Assembly: GCF_000425065.1 (NCBI RefSeq)
Contig: NZ_AULB01000010.1
Coordinates: 186,001-250,000, forward strand
Source: Actinomadura rifamycini DSM 43936
Lineage (GTDB): Bacteria; Actinomycetota; Actinomycetes; Streptosporangiales; Streptosporangiaceae
Direction of reading: 5' to 3'
DNA: 64,000 nt
The first letter of the stretch is position 1; the number at the start of each line of letters is the position of its first letter. The position numbers and the translations under genes were made by a program. Under the pieces are notes generated by a model. It ran no database searches, had not been told where the DNA came from, and saw only the letters and a program-made list of their open reading frames with translations. Positions 41,980-50,277 of this stretch are shown here, in pieces.

Positions 41980-42708
41980 TCAGGCGGGCGGGGTGTACTC
42001 CAGGCCGAGCATGCCGGAGAGCTCGCGGAGTGTCTCCTCGTAGATCGGGGCGACGTCGGAGTAGATGAAGTCCAGCTGGTTGAGGACTTCCATGCACAGC
42101 AGTCCCCACAGCCGGATCCAGCAGGTCATGGCGACGTGCAGGGCTTCGGGGGGCAGGTCGTGGCCCTGCGCCCGGATGTGGTCGCCGAGCTGCGCGCGGA
42201 CGGACGGGTCCAGTTCGTCGGGCGCGGGGACGGGGAAGGGCGCGGTGGCCCACAGGTCCCGGACCTGCCCGAGGAAGACCATCCCGAAGTCGTTGGCGGC
42301 CCGGTTGCGGGGCGTGTCGGGGTGCAGCCGGGCGGACTGGGCGGCGGGGACCGCGCTGGCGAAGATCCACTCGAACTCGGCCGGGTGGTCGACCGCCCAG
42401 CCGCGCATGGCGCGGCAGGTGGCCAGCAGGCGCTCGCCGGGCGCGGCGTCCGCGCGGGCGTCGCGGGCGTCCTCCATGGCCGCGGTCAGCTCGCGGAAGA
42501 AGTCGGCGGTGACGGCGGCGACGAGCTCGTCGTGCGAGGAGAAGTAGTGGTAGAGCGCGGGGCCGCTCATGCCGATCTCGCGCGCGACGGCGTTGATCGT
42601 CACGGCCGCGGGTCCGCGGGTGGTCAGCAGGCGGCGCGCGGCCTCCCGGATCTCGGTGAGCGTGGCCTCCCGGAGCCTGGCGCGGCGGGTGGAGCGCTGT
42701 ACGGCCAA
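41980..42708 (-). CDS. TetR family regulator
   Basis: 242 residues with the helix-turn-helix near 18-64 (REAARRLLTTRG, INAVAREIGMSGPALYHYFS) and a TetR C-terminal domain rich in Trp (RLWGLLCMEVL). It is divergent from the siderophore-interacting protein gene, with nested AT-rich palindromes in the 92-bp gap, so it probably represses that gene and itself. Confidence 0.92.
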   Translation of the reverse strand: MAVQRSTRRARLREATLTEIREAARRLLTTRGPAAVTINAVAREIGMSGPALYHYFSSHDELVAAVTADFFRELTAAMEDARDARADAAPGERLLATCRAMRGWAVDHPAEFEWIFASAVPAAQSARLHPDTPRNRAANDFGMVFLGQVRDLWATAPFPVPAPDELDPSVRAQLGDHIRAQGHDLPPEALHVAMTCWIRLWGLLCMEVLNQLDFIYSDVAPIYEETLRELSGMLGLEYTPPA

Positions 42709-42758
42709 CGAACGTCCTTTCTCGGCGGCGACCTTGACACCCTACTGCCCCTATGTTT

Positions 42759-42793
42759 CCTTAGAGCTTCTAGAAAAATTAGAACCTCTAAGG
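42759..42793. promoter_or_regulatory. Nested palindrome, TetR operator candidate
   Basis: ccttagag (42759-42766) and ctctaagg (42786-42793) are exact inverted copies, enclosing ttctagaa and a second agaa copy. The right arm runs into the aaggagg ribosome site of the siderophore-interacting protein gene, so binding would block expression directly. Confidence 0.65.
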
Positions 42794-42800
42794 AGGGCGT

Positions 42801-43553
42801 GTGGCCGTGAAGACGCTCAACCCGCTGGCGGGGGCGTTCGCGAAGTACCGGCTGGAGGCGACGGTCGCCGAGACCGGGGACGTGACGCCGACGATGCGGC
42901 GGATCCGGCTGGTGGCCGACGGGCCGATCGACTTCCCGTACACCCCGGGCCAGCACGTCCGTGTCGAACTGCTGGACCCGCGGTCGGTGCAGGGGCTGCT
43001 GCGCCCGGGAGAGACGCTGCGCACGTACACGATCTGGGACCTCGACCGGGACGCGGGTGCGGTGGAGCTGCGCGCGCACCTGTACGACGGGGACGGCATC
43101 GGCCTGCGGTGGGCGCGCACGGCCGCGCCGGGCGACCGGGTGCCGCTGTGGTGGCCGCAGGGCTCGCTGTTCACCCGTCCGGCGCCGTTCCACGTGTTCG
43201 TCGGGGAGGAGACGGCGGGCGCGGCGTTCGGGCCGATGCTGCGGGCGCTGGATCCGGCCGCCCGGGTGTTCGGGGTGCTGGAGAGCGAGTCGCCCGAGCA
43301 CGACATGCCGCTGCCCGGCCCGCACCGGCTGCGGCGCGTGCACCGGCACGGCGCGCCGGCGGCGTCGTCGCCGACGCTGGCGGCGGCGGTCGCGGGGCTG
43401 GACCTGCCCGGCACCGACGGCGCCGCCTACGTCGCCGGCGAGGCCCGCACCTGCCGGCTGGTGCGCGACCACCTGGTCCGCGAGCGCGGCTGGGACCGCC
43501 GGTCGATCAAGGTGAAGCCGTTCTGGGCCCCGGGCAAGCGCGGCCTGCACTGA
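42801..43553 (+). CDS. Siderophore-interacting protein (FAD-dependent ferric reductase family)
   Basis: 250 residues. FAD-binding motif RTYTIWD (about 74-80), substrate/flavin segment PGQHVRVEL and the family's C-terminal block (AYVAGEARTCRLVRDHL, KPFWAPGKRGLH). These cytoplasmic flavoproteins release iron from ferric siderophores with NAD(P)H. aaggagg lies just before GTG 42801; GTG 42807 has better spacing and is an alternative. Controlled, by position, by the divergent TetR protein; no siderophore genes are near. Confidence 0.9.
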   Translation: MAVKTLNPLAGAFAKYRLEATVAETGDVTPTMRRIRLVADGPIDFPYTPGQHVRVELLDPRSVQGLLRPGETLRTYTIWDLDRDAGAVELRAHLYDGDGIGLRWARTAAPGDRVPLWWPQGSLFTRPAPFHVFVGEETAGAAFGPMLRALDPAARVFGVLESESPEHDMPLPGPHRLRRVHRHGAPAASSPTLAAAVAGLDLPGTDGAAYVAGEARTCRLVRDHLVRERGWDRRSIKVKPFWAPGKRGLH

Positions 43554-43575
43554 GGTCGGGCCGGGCCGTCGCTGT

Positions 43576-44196
43576 TCAGGGCGGGCCGAGGACCCCGGGC
43601 CCGGCCAGGGCGCGGGCGGCGTCGGCGAAGAACCGCTCGGTCGCGTCGGGCGCCAGTCCGAGCGTCACGCCCTGGCTCAGGCCCACCAGCAGGGCGCGCA
43701 GGGCGGTGGCCAGCCGCGCGGCCTGCGCCGGGGTGACCGCGGCGGGCGGCGGGCCGTGCCGGCGGCCGGTGAACAGCGCGGCGAGCCGCTCCTCGTGGGC
43801 CCGGACGGACGCGGCCAGGCGGGTGTGCAGGTCGGGGTCGCGCAGCGCCATGTCCTGCAGGCTGAGCTGGAACGACAGCTGCTGCGCCGCGTCGGGGGCC
43901 TCGCACGTCCGGCGGTAGTGGCGCGCGAACGCCTCGACGGCCCCGGTGAGGTCGAGGTCGCCGGGGACGGCGGCGTCGAACGCGGCGTAGTACGGGTCGA
44001 GCTCGTCGGCGAGCAGCTCGACGAACAGGGCGTTCTTGCTGCCGAACAGCGAGTAGACGGCGCCGGTGGTCAGGCCCGCGCGCGCCGCGATGTCCTCGAG
44101 CCTGGCGCGGTGGCCGTCCCGCGACACCGCCTCCCGGGCGGCCTCCAGCAGCGCCCGCCGGTTGCGCTCCTTGGTCTGCGCCCTCGTCAGTCTCAT
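43576..44196 (-). CDS. TetR family regulator
   Basis: 206 residues; helix-turn-helix at about 12-58 (RRALLEAAREAVSRDG, LEDIAARAGLTTGAVYSLFG). It is divergent from the mycothiol-dependent DinB-like gene, with 44 bp between starts that contain an AT-rich palindrome, so that gene is the likely target. It ends 22 bp from the convergent siderophore-interacting protein gene. Confidence 0.92.
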   Translation of the reverse strand: MRLTRAQTKERNRRALLEAAREAVSRDGHRARLEDIAARAGLTTGAVYSLFGSKNALFVELLADELDPYYAAFDAAVPGDLDLTGAVEAFARHYRRTCEAPDAAQQLSFQLSLQDMALRDPDLHTRLAASVRAHEERLAALFTGRRHGPPPAAVTPAQAARLATALRALLVGLSQGVTLGLAPDATERFFADAARALAGPGVLGPP

Positions 44197-44223
44197 AATC
44201 CTATTATTACAGTAATCTGATTA
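44195..44223. promoter_or_regulatory. AT-rich palindrome, TetR operator candidate
   Basis: ataatc (44195-44200) and gattat (44218-44223) flank an inner attac/gtaat pair. The block overlaps the start codon of the TetR gene and lies 18 bp before that of the DinB-like gene. Confidence 0.6.
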
Positions 44224-44240
44224 TCGAGATGGAGGCCGAG

Positions 44241-44873
44241 ATGGACATCAGAGACGAGATCGCCGCGGAGCGGCGGGAGCTGGCCGAGATGCTGGAGGCG
44301 CTGCCCGCGGCGAGCTGGGACGCGCCGAGCCTGTGCGCGGGATGGCGGGTGCGGGAGGTCGCCGCCCACATGTCGATGGGGTTCCGGTACTCGTTCGCCA
44401 AGGTGGCGTCCGAGCTGGTCAGGGCGCGGGGGCTGCACCGGATGACCGACCGCCTCGCCCGCCGGGACGCGGCGGCGATGACGCACACCGAGACGGCCGC
44501 CGCGCTGCGCGACAACGCGCGCCACCCGTGGAAGCCGCCCGTCGGCGGGATCACCGCGGCGCTCGGCCACGACGTCGTCCACGGGCTGGACATCGGCGTC
44601 GCGCTCGGACTGGACCGCCGGGTGCCGCACGAGCGCCTGCGCCCGCTGCTGGAGAGCGTCACGCCCCGGACGGCGAAGTTCTTCGGGGCCGACCTCGGCG
44701 GCGTGGAGCTGCGCGCCGACGATCTCGACTGGTCGTTCGGGAGCGGGACGCCGCTGACGGGCTCCGCCCAGGATCTGCTGCTCGTCGCCTACGGCCGCGC
44801 GCTGCCGGCCGGACGGCTGGGCGGCGACGCCCGCGAGCGGTTCACCCTGCGGGACGCGGGCCGGGTTTCCTGA
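44241..44873 (+). CDS. Maleylpyruvate isomerase family mycothiol-dependent enzyme (DinB-like)
   Basis: 210 residues from ATG 44241, which has ggagg six bases upstream; an earlier in-frame ATG (44229) overlaps that site. The DinB-like four-helix fold is indicated by LCAGWRVREVAAHMSM with the metal-binding His, HEVV-like GHDVVHGLDI and a third His region. Family members use mycothiol as thiol cofactor in isomerisation, detoxification or stress reactions. Substrate unknown; controlled by the divergent TetR protein by position. Confidence 0.88.
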   Translation: MDIRDEIAAERRELAEMLEALPAASWDAPSLCAGWRVREVAAHMSMGFRYSFAKVASELVRARGLHRMTDRLARRDAAAMTHTETAAALRDNARHPWKPPVGGITAALGHDVVHGLDIGVALGLDRRVPHERLRPLLESVTPRTAKFFGADLGGVELRADDLDWSFGSGTPLTGSAQDLLLVAYGRALPAGRLGGDARERFTLRDAGRVS

Positions 44874-44993
44874 CGTCCCGCTCCCTCCGGCCGACACCCG
44901 GGGGCGTTCCTTGGCCCGCGCATTGCCTTACCCGTGGGCCGAGGGGGAAGTGAGCCGTCGGAACACCCGGAAGAGCACAGGGAGCGGATCATC

Positions 44994-45278
44994 ATGGTGA
45001 AGCAGCTGCAGAAGATGGGCTTGTCGTCGAACGTCATGTACGCGATGGGTTTCACCTCGATCGGCCTGTCGGTGGCCGCGTGGGCCGCGTCGCTGCAGAT
45101 CGAGTCGGCGGGCATGGAGCGGGCGGACCGCTGGGGCATCTTCGTCGGGCAGTGGGCCCCGACCTTCTTCGCGCTGGGCTGCGCGATGCGCATGGAGGAG
45201 CAGTGGGGCGCCCGCGGCCGGCACGAGGAGTCGGCGTACGAGGCCGGGGAGATCCGCGAGCCCATGCACGTCGGCTGA
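44994..45278 (+). CDS. Small uncharacterised membrane protein
   Basis: 94 residues from ATG 44994, after gggagcgg. Two hydrophobic segments (about 12-34, VMYAMGFTSIGLSVAAWAA, and 47-64, WGIFVGQWAPTFFALGCAM) are followed by a charged tail (EEQWGARGRHEES). No family is recognised; similar short two-helix proteins with a charged C-terminus are frequent in Streptosporangiales. It has its own upstream gap of 120 bp and no evident operon. Confidence 0.75.
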   Translation: MVKQLQKMGLSSNVMYAMGFTSIGLSVAAWAASLQIESAGMERADRWGIFVGQWAPTFFALGCAMRMEEQWGARGRHEESAYEAGEIREPMHVG

Positions 45279-45300
45279 ACCCCGCGGCCGGTGCGGCGCG

Positions 45301-45924
45301 TCAGGGGGCGAGCGCGCCGGCGCGGGCGGCCGTGCAGGCCGCCGCGGCGGCGCGGTCGGCGGCCGCCTCGTCCAGCGGCTCGCCGGTGACGAACAGCCGG
45401 TAGTACAGCGGCGCCACCGCGATCCGGACGACCTCGGCGGCGTCCGTCCCGGGCGGGACCTCGCCGCGCGCGACGGCCCGCTCGACGACGACCGCGGACT
45501 GCGCGTGGCGGCGCTCGAAGAACCGGTGCAGGGCGTCGGCGGCGGCGCCGCTCTGCCCGGCGGCCAGCACGAACGCGCGGGAGACCGGGCCCTCCCGCGG
45601 GTCGGCGAACCCGTCGCGGACGAGCCGGGCGAGAGCGCGCAGGTCGCCGTCCAGGGTGCCGGTGTCGGGGACGGGCCAGGGGTCGGCGGCGGCGATCTCG
45701 AGGGCGTCGGCGACGAGGCCGTCGGCGTCGCCCCAGCGCCGGTAGACGGTCGTCTTGTGGACCCCGGAGCGGGCGGCGACGCCCTCGACCGTCAGGCCCC
45801 GGTAGCCGTGCTCGGCGAGGACGGCGAGGGTCGCGCCGCGGACGGCGTCGCGGACGCGAGCCGTCCGGCCGCCCGGCCGCGCGCGGCCCGGCCCGGCGGC
45901 GTCCGCTGGCTCCGGCGGGTTCAT
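45301..45924 (-). CDS. TetR family regulator of the virginiamycin B lyase gene
   Basis: 207 residues with helix-turn-helix near 22-70 (GATLAVLAEHGYRG, VEGVAARSGVHKTTVYRRWG) and a TetR_C-type ligand domain. It is divergent from the lyase gene; the 67-bp gap carries a clear palindrome over both promoters. Regulation of a streptogramin-inactivating enzyme by a drug-responsive TetR repressor is plausible. Confidence 0.92.
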   Translation of the reverse strand: MNPPEPADAAGPGRARPGGRTARVRDAVRGATLAVLAEHGYRGLTVEGVAARSGVHKTTVYRRWGDADGLVADALEIAAADPWPVPDTGTLDGDLRALARLVRDGFADPREGPVSRAFVLAAGQSGAAADALHRFFERRHAQSAVVVERAVARGEVPPGTDAAEVVRIAVAPLYYRLFVTGEPLDEAAADRAAAAACTAARAGALAP

Positions 45925-45933
45925 ACCGGAAAC

Positions 45934-45957
45934 CTAACACAACAAAAGTTGCGTTAG
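45934..45957. promoter_or_regulatory. TetR operator between regulator and lyase genes
   Basis: ctaacacaac (45934-45943) and gttgcgttag (45948-45957) pair at 9 of 10 positions around aaaa. It lies 9 bp from the TetR start and 34 bp from the lyase start. Confidence 0.75.
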
Positions 45958-45991
45958 TCTTCTCGTCGCACACCCGGCGACCGGAGGACGC

Positions 45992-46873
45992 ATGCCGCAC
46001 GTCACGATCGAGGAAATCACGGTGTCGGGCCCCGACGAGGGCCCGTACGCGATCACGGCGGGCCCGGACGGCGCCCTGTGGTTCACGCTGGTGCACGCCG
46101 GCCGGATCGGCCGGGTGGCGCCGGGCGGGCGGGCCGTCCTGCACCCCGCCGAACCCCTCGACGGCGACCCGATGATCATCACGGCGGGCCCGGACGGGGC
46201 GCTGTGGTTCACCGAGTTCCAGGGGAACCGCATCGGCCGCGTCGACCCCGGCGGCCGGATCGTCCGCCATCCGGTGCCGGACGGCGGCGGCCCCTGCGGG
46301 ATCGCCGCGGGCCCGGACGGCGCCCTGTGGTTCACCCTCATGCACACCGGCGAGCTCGGCCGGATCGACACCGACGGCCGCATCACGCGCGTGCCGGTCC
46401 GGGGCGGGATGCCGTCGATGATCACCACCGGCCCGGACGGCGCGCTGTGGTTCACCCTCAACCAGGGCAACGCGATCGGCCGCGCGACGCCCGCCGGCGA
46501 CGTGGCCCTCCACCCGCTGCCGCACGCGGGCGCCGCGCCCGTCGGGATCACCGCGGGCCCCGACGGGGCCCTGTGGTTCACCGAGATCGGTGCGGGCCGG
46601 ATCGGGCGGATCACCACGGACGGCGAGGTCGCCGAGTTCGCGCTGCCCGACCCGGCGGCGCGCCCGCACGCGATCACGGCGGGCCCGGACGGCGCGCTGT
46701 GGTTCACCGAGTGGGGCACCGCGCAGGTGGGCCGCGTCACGGTGGACGGCGCCGTCGAGGAGCACCCGCTGCCGACGCCCGGCTGCGAACCGCACGGCAT
46801 CGCCGCCGGGCCCGACGGGGCCCTGTGGGTCGCGCTGGAGACCGGCGCCCTCGCCCGCGTCCACCCCGGTTGA
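45992..46873 (+). CDS. vgb: Virginiamycin B lyase (streptogramin B lyase)
   Basis: 293 residues forming a seven-bladed propeller from repeats of about 42 residues, each with GPDGALWFT. The catalytic set known from the staphylococcal enzyme (His228, Glu268, His270, Glu284) is matched, two residues earlier, by His226 (RPHAIT), Glu266 and His268 (CEPHGI) and Glu282 (ALETG). The enzyme linearises type B streptogramins by elimination at the ester bond. No signal peptide. ggagga precedes the ATG. Paralogous propellers of other function exist, but the conserved residues favour lyase activity. Confidence 0.88.
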   Translation: MPHVTIEEITVSGPDEGPYAITAGPDGALWFTLVHAGRIGRVAPGGRAVLHPAEPLDGDPMIITAGPDGALWFTEFQGNRIGRVDPGGRIVRHPVPDGGGPCGIAAGPDGALWFTLMHTGELGRIDTDGRITRVPVRGGMPSMITTGPDGALWFTLNQGNAIGRATPAGDVALHPLPHAGAAPVGITAGPDGALWFTEIGAGRIGRITTDGEVAEFALPDPAARPHAITAGPDGALWFTEWGTAQVGRVTVDGAVEEHPLPTPGCEPHGIAAGPDGALWVALETGALARVHPG

Positions 46874-46931
46874 CCGCCCGTCCGGGGAAAACCGGTTGGC
46901 ACGCCGGGCGCCGTTCGTTAGAACGGTCCGC

Positions 46932-47720
46932 ATGCTCCGCAAGTACCCCCGCACCCGGCACATCGAGGGATCCCGGCTGCAGCCGGGCGACCACGACCTG
47001 GCGGCGGCGCCGTTCCGGGAGGTCGCCGGGCGTTTCCTGGTGGTGGAGGAGAAGCTGGACGGCGCCAACTGCGGCATCAGCTTCACCGCCGACGGGGAAC
47101 TGCGGCTGCAGAGCCGCGGGCACTACCTGACCGGCGGCCCCCGCGAGCGGCAGTTCGGTCCGCTGAAGGCGTGGGCGGCGTCGGTCCAGCACGTGCTGCG
47201 GGAGCGGCTGCGCGACCGGTACGTCATGTACGGCGAGTGGCTGTACGCCAAGCACACCGTCTTCTACGACGCGCTCCCCCACTACTTCTGCGAGTTCGAC
47301 GTCCTCGACACCGCCGACGGGACGTTCCTGTCGACGGCGCGGCGCCGCGAGCTGCTGGCGGGGACGCCGGTGGTGCACGTCCCGGTCCTGCACGAGGGGC
47401 CCGTCGGCGGCCTGGCGGAGCTGACGGCGCTCGTCGGGCCGTCCACGTGCCGGACGCCGCACTGGCGGGACGCGCTGCGCGCGGCGGCGGAGGCGGGCGG
47501 CGCCGACCCCGCCCAGGTGGAGAAGGAGACCGACGCGGCCGAGGAGATGGAGGGCCTCTACCTGAAGGTGGAGGAGGACGGCCGGACCGTCGACCGGTTC
47601 AAGTGGGTCCGGGCGAGCTTCCTCACCGCCATCCTGGACTCGGGGACGCACTGGCGGGAGCGCCCGATTGTCGCCAACGGCCTCGCCGACCCGGGGGTCC
47701 TGTACGCGGGCGCTCACTGA
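46932..47720 (+). CDS. RNA ligase family protein
   Basis: 262 residues. Nucleotidyltransferase motifs are in order: motif I EEKLDGANCG with adenylation Lys41, motif III VMYGEWLYAKH, motif IV EGLYLKVE and motif V RFKWVR. The short length and lack of an extra C-terminal domain fit compact Rnl-type RNA ligases that seal 3'-OH and 5'-phosphate RNA ends. An HD-polynucleotide kinase gene 2.6 kb downstream could provide the end-healing partner. It starts 59 bp after the vgb gene on the same strand. Confidence 0.85.
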   Translation: MLRKYPRTRHIEGSRLQPGDHDLAAAPFREVAGRFLVVEEKLDGANCGISFTADGELRLQSRGHYLTGGPRERQFGPLKAWAASVQHVLRERLRDRYVMYGEWLYAKHTVFYDALPHYFCEFDVLDTADGTFLSTARRRELLAGTPVVHVPVLHEGPVGGLAELTALVGPSTCRTPHWRDALRAAAEAGGADPAQVEKETDAAEEMEGLYLKVEEDGRTVDRFKWVRASFLTAILDSGTHWRERPIVANGLADPGVLYAGAH

Positions 47721-47759
47721 GTCCCGTTTCACCGGCCGCCCTGCCGCTCTTTTCGGCGC

Positions 47760-49367
47760 TCACCCTCCTTCCGGGCGAGTCGGGCCGTTCACCTGCCACG
47801 TCGGAGCGGAGCGGTGGTGGACGGCGCCGTCCGGATCGAAGACGAGGTAGCGGTCGAAGTCTTCGGCGAACCAGCGGTCGTGCGTCACGGCCAGGACGGT
47901 GCCCTGGTAGGCGGCCAGGCCGTCTTGGAGGGCTTGGGCGCTGGCGAGGTCGAGGTTGTCGGTCGGCTCGTCCAGCAGGAGGAGGGTGCAGCCGGACAGC
48001 TCCAGCAGCAGGATCTGCAGCCGCGCCTGCTGCCCGCCGGACAGGGTGTGGAAGGGCTGGCGCCGCGTGGGCGCGAGTTCGTATCGGGCCAAGGCGCGCA
48101 TGGCGTCGTTGAGGGTCGTCCCGAAGTCGGTCGTGATGATCTCGTCGGGTGTGCGGTCGCGCAGGTCGGGGCGGGTATGGGTCTGGACGAAGCGGCCGGG
48201 AGCGACGCGGGCGCCCAGTCGCGCCGTGCCTCGGTGAGGGACCGAGGACGGGTCGTCGAGCAGCTTGAGGAACTGTGACTTGCCCGACCCGTTCGCGCCG
48301 AGGACGGCGATGCGTTCGCCGTACCAGACTTCCAGGTCGAACGGCTTGGTCAGGTCGGCGACTTCGAGTCGTTCGCAGACGACGGCGCGTTTGCCGGTGC
48401 GTCCGCCGCGCAGGCGGACGCGGATGTTCTGCTCGCGCGGTGGCGGCTCGGGCGGTCCCGCCTCCTCGAAGCGGGCCAGGCGGGTGCGCGCGGCCTGGTA
48501 GGACGAGGCGACGGCGTCGCTGGCGGCGGCGCGCCGGCGCAGCGTGTGGACCAGGCGGCGCAGCCGCGCGTGCTCGTCGTCCCAGCGGCGGCGCAGTTCG
48601 TCCATGCGGGCGGCGCGGTCGCGGCGCGCGGCCGGGTAGGCGGCGAAGCCGCCGCCGTGCACCCAGACCGTGCCGGACTCGACGGTGATGATCCGGTCGG
48701 CGGCGCCGGCGAGCAGGCGGCGGTCGTGGGAGACCAGCAGCACGGTCTTGGCGGTGGCTCGCAGCCGTTCCTCCAGCCACTGCTTGCCGGGGATGTCCAG
48801 GTAGTTGTCGGGCTCGTCGAGCAGCAGGACTTCGTCGGGTCCGCGGAGCAGCGCCTCCAGCATGAGGCGCTTCTGCTCACCGCCGGACAGCGTTCCCGCG
48901 GGCCGGTCGCGGACCTGCTCATACGGCAGGCCGAGCGCCAAGGTCGTGCAGGCGTCCCAGACGACTTCCAGGTCGTAGCCGCCCGCGTCGGTGAAGTCGC
49001 CGATGGCCTGGGCGTAGGCCATCTGGCTCTCCGAGGCGCCGGTCAACGCGGCTTCGGCGCGGGCGAGCGCGTCGGCCGCCGCCTTGATCTGCGGGGGCGC
49101 GACCGCCAGGAGGAGTCGGCGGACGGTGCGGTCCTCCGGAGTGAACTGGCGCATCACCCCGAGTCCGCCGGTATTGGCGATCTTCCCCGCGGAAGGGGCC
49201 AGTTCCCCGGCGATGAGCCTGAGCAGCGTCGTCTTGCCACCGCCGTTCGGGCCGACCAGGGCCGCCTTCGCGCCCTGCCCCACACGGAAGGACACCCCGC
49301 GCAGCAAGGGCCGTCCATCCGGCAGCGCATAGGCCAGGTCGCTCACATCGATGTGCCCCACAACCAC
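47760..49367 (-). CDS. ABC-F family ATPase (ribosome-associated, possible resistance protein)
   Basis: 535 residues with two ATPase domains and no membrane segments: Walker A GPNGGGKTT and GANGSGKS, signatures LSGGEQKR and LSGGQQAR, Walker B LLLDEPDNYLD and LLLDEPTDNLD. The linker near residues 240-300 (ARRDRAARMDELRRRWDDEH) is a charged coiled coil as in ABC-F proteins that act on the ribosome E site. GTG codons at 49367 and 49361 are both possible starts. Divergent from a TetR gene, typical of inducible antibiotic-resistance ABC-F genes; the drug is unknown. Confidence 0.9.
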   Translation of the reverse strand: MVVGHIDVSDLAYALPDGRPLLRGVSFRVGQGAKAALVGPNGGGKTTLLRLIAGELAPSAGKIANTGGLGVMRQFTPEDRTVRRLLLAVAPPQIKAAADALARAEAALTGASESQMAYAQAIGDFTDAGGYDLEVVWDACTTLALGLPYEQVRDRPAGTLSGGEQKRLMLEALLRGPDEVLLLDEPDNYLDIPGKQWLEERLRATAKTVLLVSHDRRLLAGAADRIITVESGTVWVHGGGFAAYPAARRDRAARMDELRRRWDDEHARLRRLVHTLRRRAAASDAVASSYQAARTRLARFEEAGPPEPPPREQNIRVRLRGGRTGKRAVVCERLEVADLTKPFDLEVWYGERIAVLGANGSGKSQFLKLLDDPSSVPHRGTARLGARVAPGRFVQTHTRPDLRDRTPDEIITTDFGTTLNDAMRALARYELAPTRRQPFHTLSGGQQARLQILLLELSGCTLLLLDEPTDNLDLASAQALQDGLAAYQGTVLAVTHDRWFAEDFDRYLVFDPDGAVHHRSAPTWQVNGPTRPEGG

Positions 49368-49371
49368 CTCT

Positions 49372-49402
49372 GAACGTTGATCGGGTCACTAGAACGTTGA
49401 TC
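49372..49402. promoter_or_regulatory. Direct repeats between ABC-F and TetR genes
   Basis: gaacgttgatc occurs at 49372-49382 and 49392-49402, 20 bp apart. The core aacgtt is itself palindromic. The sites fill most of the 66-bp divergent gap and are the likely binding sites of the TetR protein. Confidence 0.6.
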
Positions 49403-49433
49403 CGGTAGTAGTTCACCGTACTAGAGTGGGCGC

Positions 49434-50111
49434 ATGGGAACGAGCCGAGCGGGCGACATCTGGTCGAAGCAGCCGCGCGGGCGACGGGAAGCGCCGCCGC
49501 TGTCGCGGGAACGCATCGTCGCCGAAGCGATCGCGCTCCTGGACGAGGAGGGCGCGGACCGGCTGACCATGCGGCGGCTGGCCGAGCGGCTCGGCACCGG
49601 CTCGACCACGCTGTACTGGCACGTGGACACCAAGGACGACGTGCTCGACCTGGCCCTGGACACGGTGTTCGCCGAGGCCGAGGTCCCGCCGGCGACCGAC
49701 GACTGGCGCGCCGACGTCACCGCGATGGTGGAACGGTGGCGCGCGGTGATGCTCCGGCACCGCTGGACCGCGACGCTGATGGGCCGGCCGATGCTCGGGC
49801 CGAACGTCCTCACGCGGACGGAGTTCCTGCACGCGGCACTGCGACGCGCCGGACTCGCGGGCGCGCCGCTCACCGCCGCCGCCTACGGACTGTCGCACTT
49901 CGTGGTCGGGGCCGCGGTCAGCCAGCTGTCCTGGCAGGGCCGGGACGAGTCGTCCATCCGCGATGCCGCCGACAAGATCCTCGCGGCGCACCGCGAGGCG
50001 TACCCGACGCTGGCCGCGCACGGGCATCCCAGCGACAACGACTGGGACGAGGCGTTCCACCGCGGCTTGGGGTACCTGATCGACGGCATCCGCGCGAACA
50101 CCATCGGATAG
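49434..50111 (+). CDS. TetR family regulator (TetR class C-terminal domain)
   Basis: 225 residues. The helix-turn-helix (REAPPLSRERIVAEAIALLD, RLAERLGTGSTTLYWHV) and the C-terminal region (LSHFVVGAAVSQLSW) follow the tetracycline-repressor class found next to efflux or ribosome-protection genes. Divergent from the ABC-F gene with repeated sites between, so it probably represses that gene until its ligand is present. Confidence 0.92.
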   Translation: MGTSRAGDIWSKQPRGRREAPPLSRERIVAEAIALLDEEGADRLTMRRLAERLGTGSTTLYWHVDTKDDVLDLALDTVFAEAEVPPATDDWRADVTAMVERWRAVMLRHRWTATLMGRPMLGPNVLTRTEFLHAALRRAGLAGAPLTAAAYGLSHFVVGAAVSQLSWQGRDESSIRDAADKILAAHREAYPTLAAHGHPSDNDWDEAFHRGLGYLIDGIRANTIG

Positions 50112-50277
50112 CCGGACCACAGCCCGGTTCGCGGTGTTGGAACGCCCCGGCCTTCAGGTGGCGTTCGCACCCGGCCCCGTGACGCGCGCCGAGTCGTTCG
50201 CCGCCCTGCAGGAGCGCCGGGCGGACGCGCCGGAAAAGCGGATGACCCGCGTCCGCGGTCGCCCGTACGGTTGCCGG

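Noticed and set aside
41838..42068. Possible NUDIX hydrolase start
   Set aside because: Only about 20 residues are faintly similar, the NUDIX box is absent and the frame runs antisense into the TetR gene.
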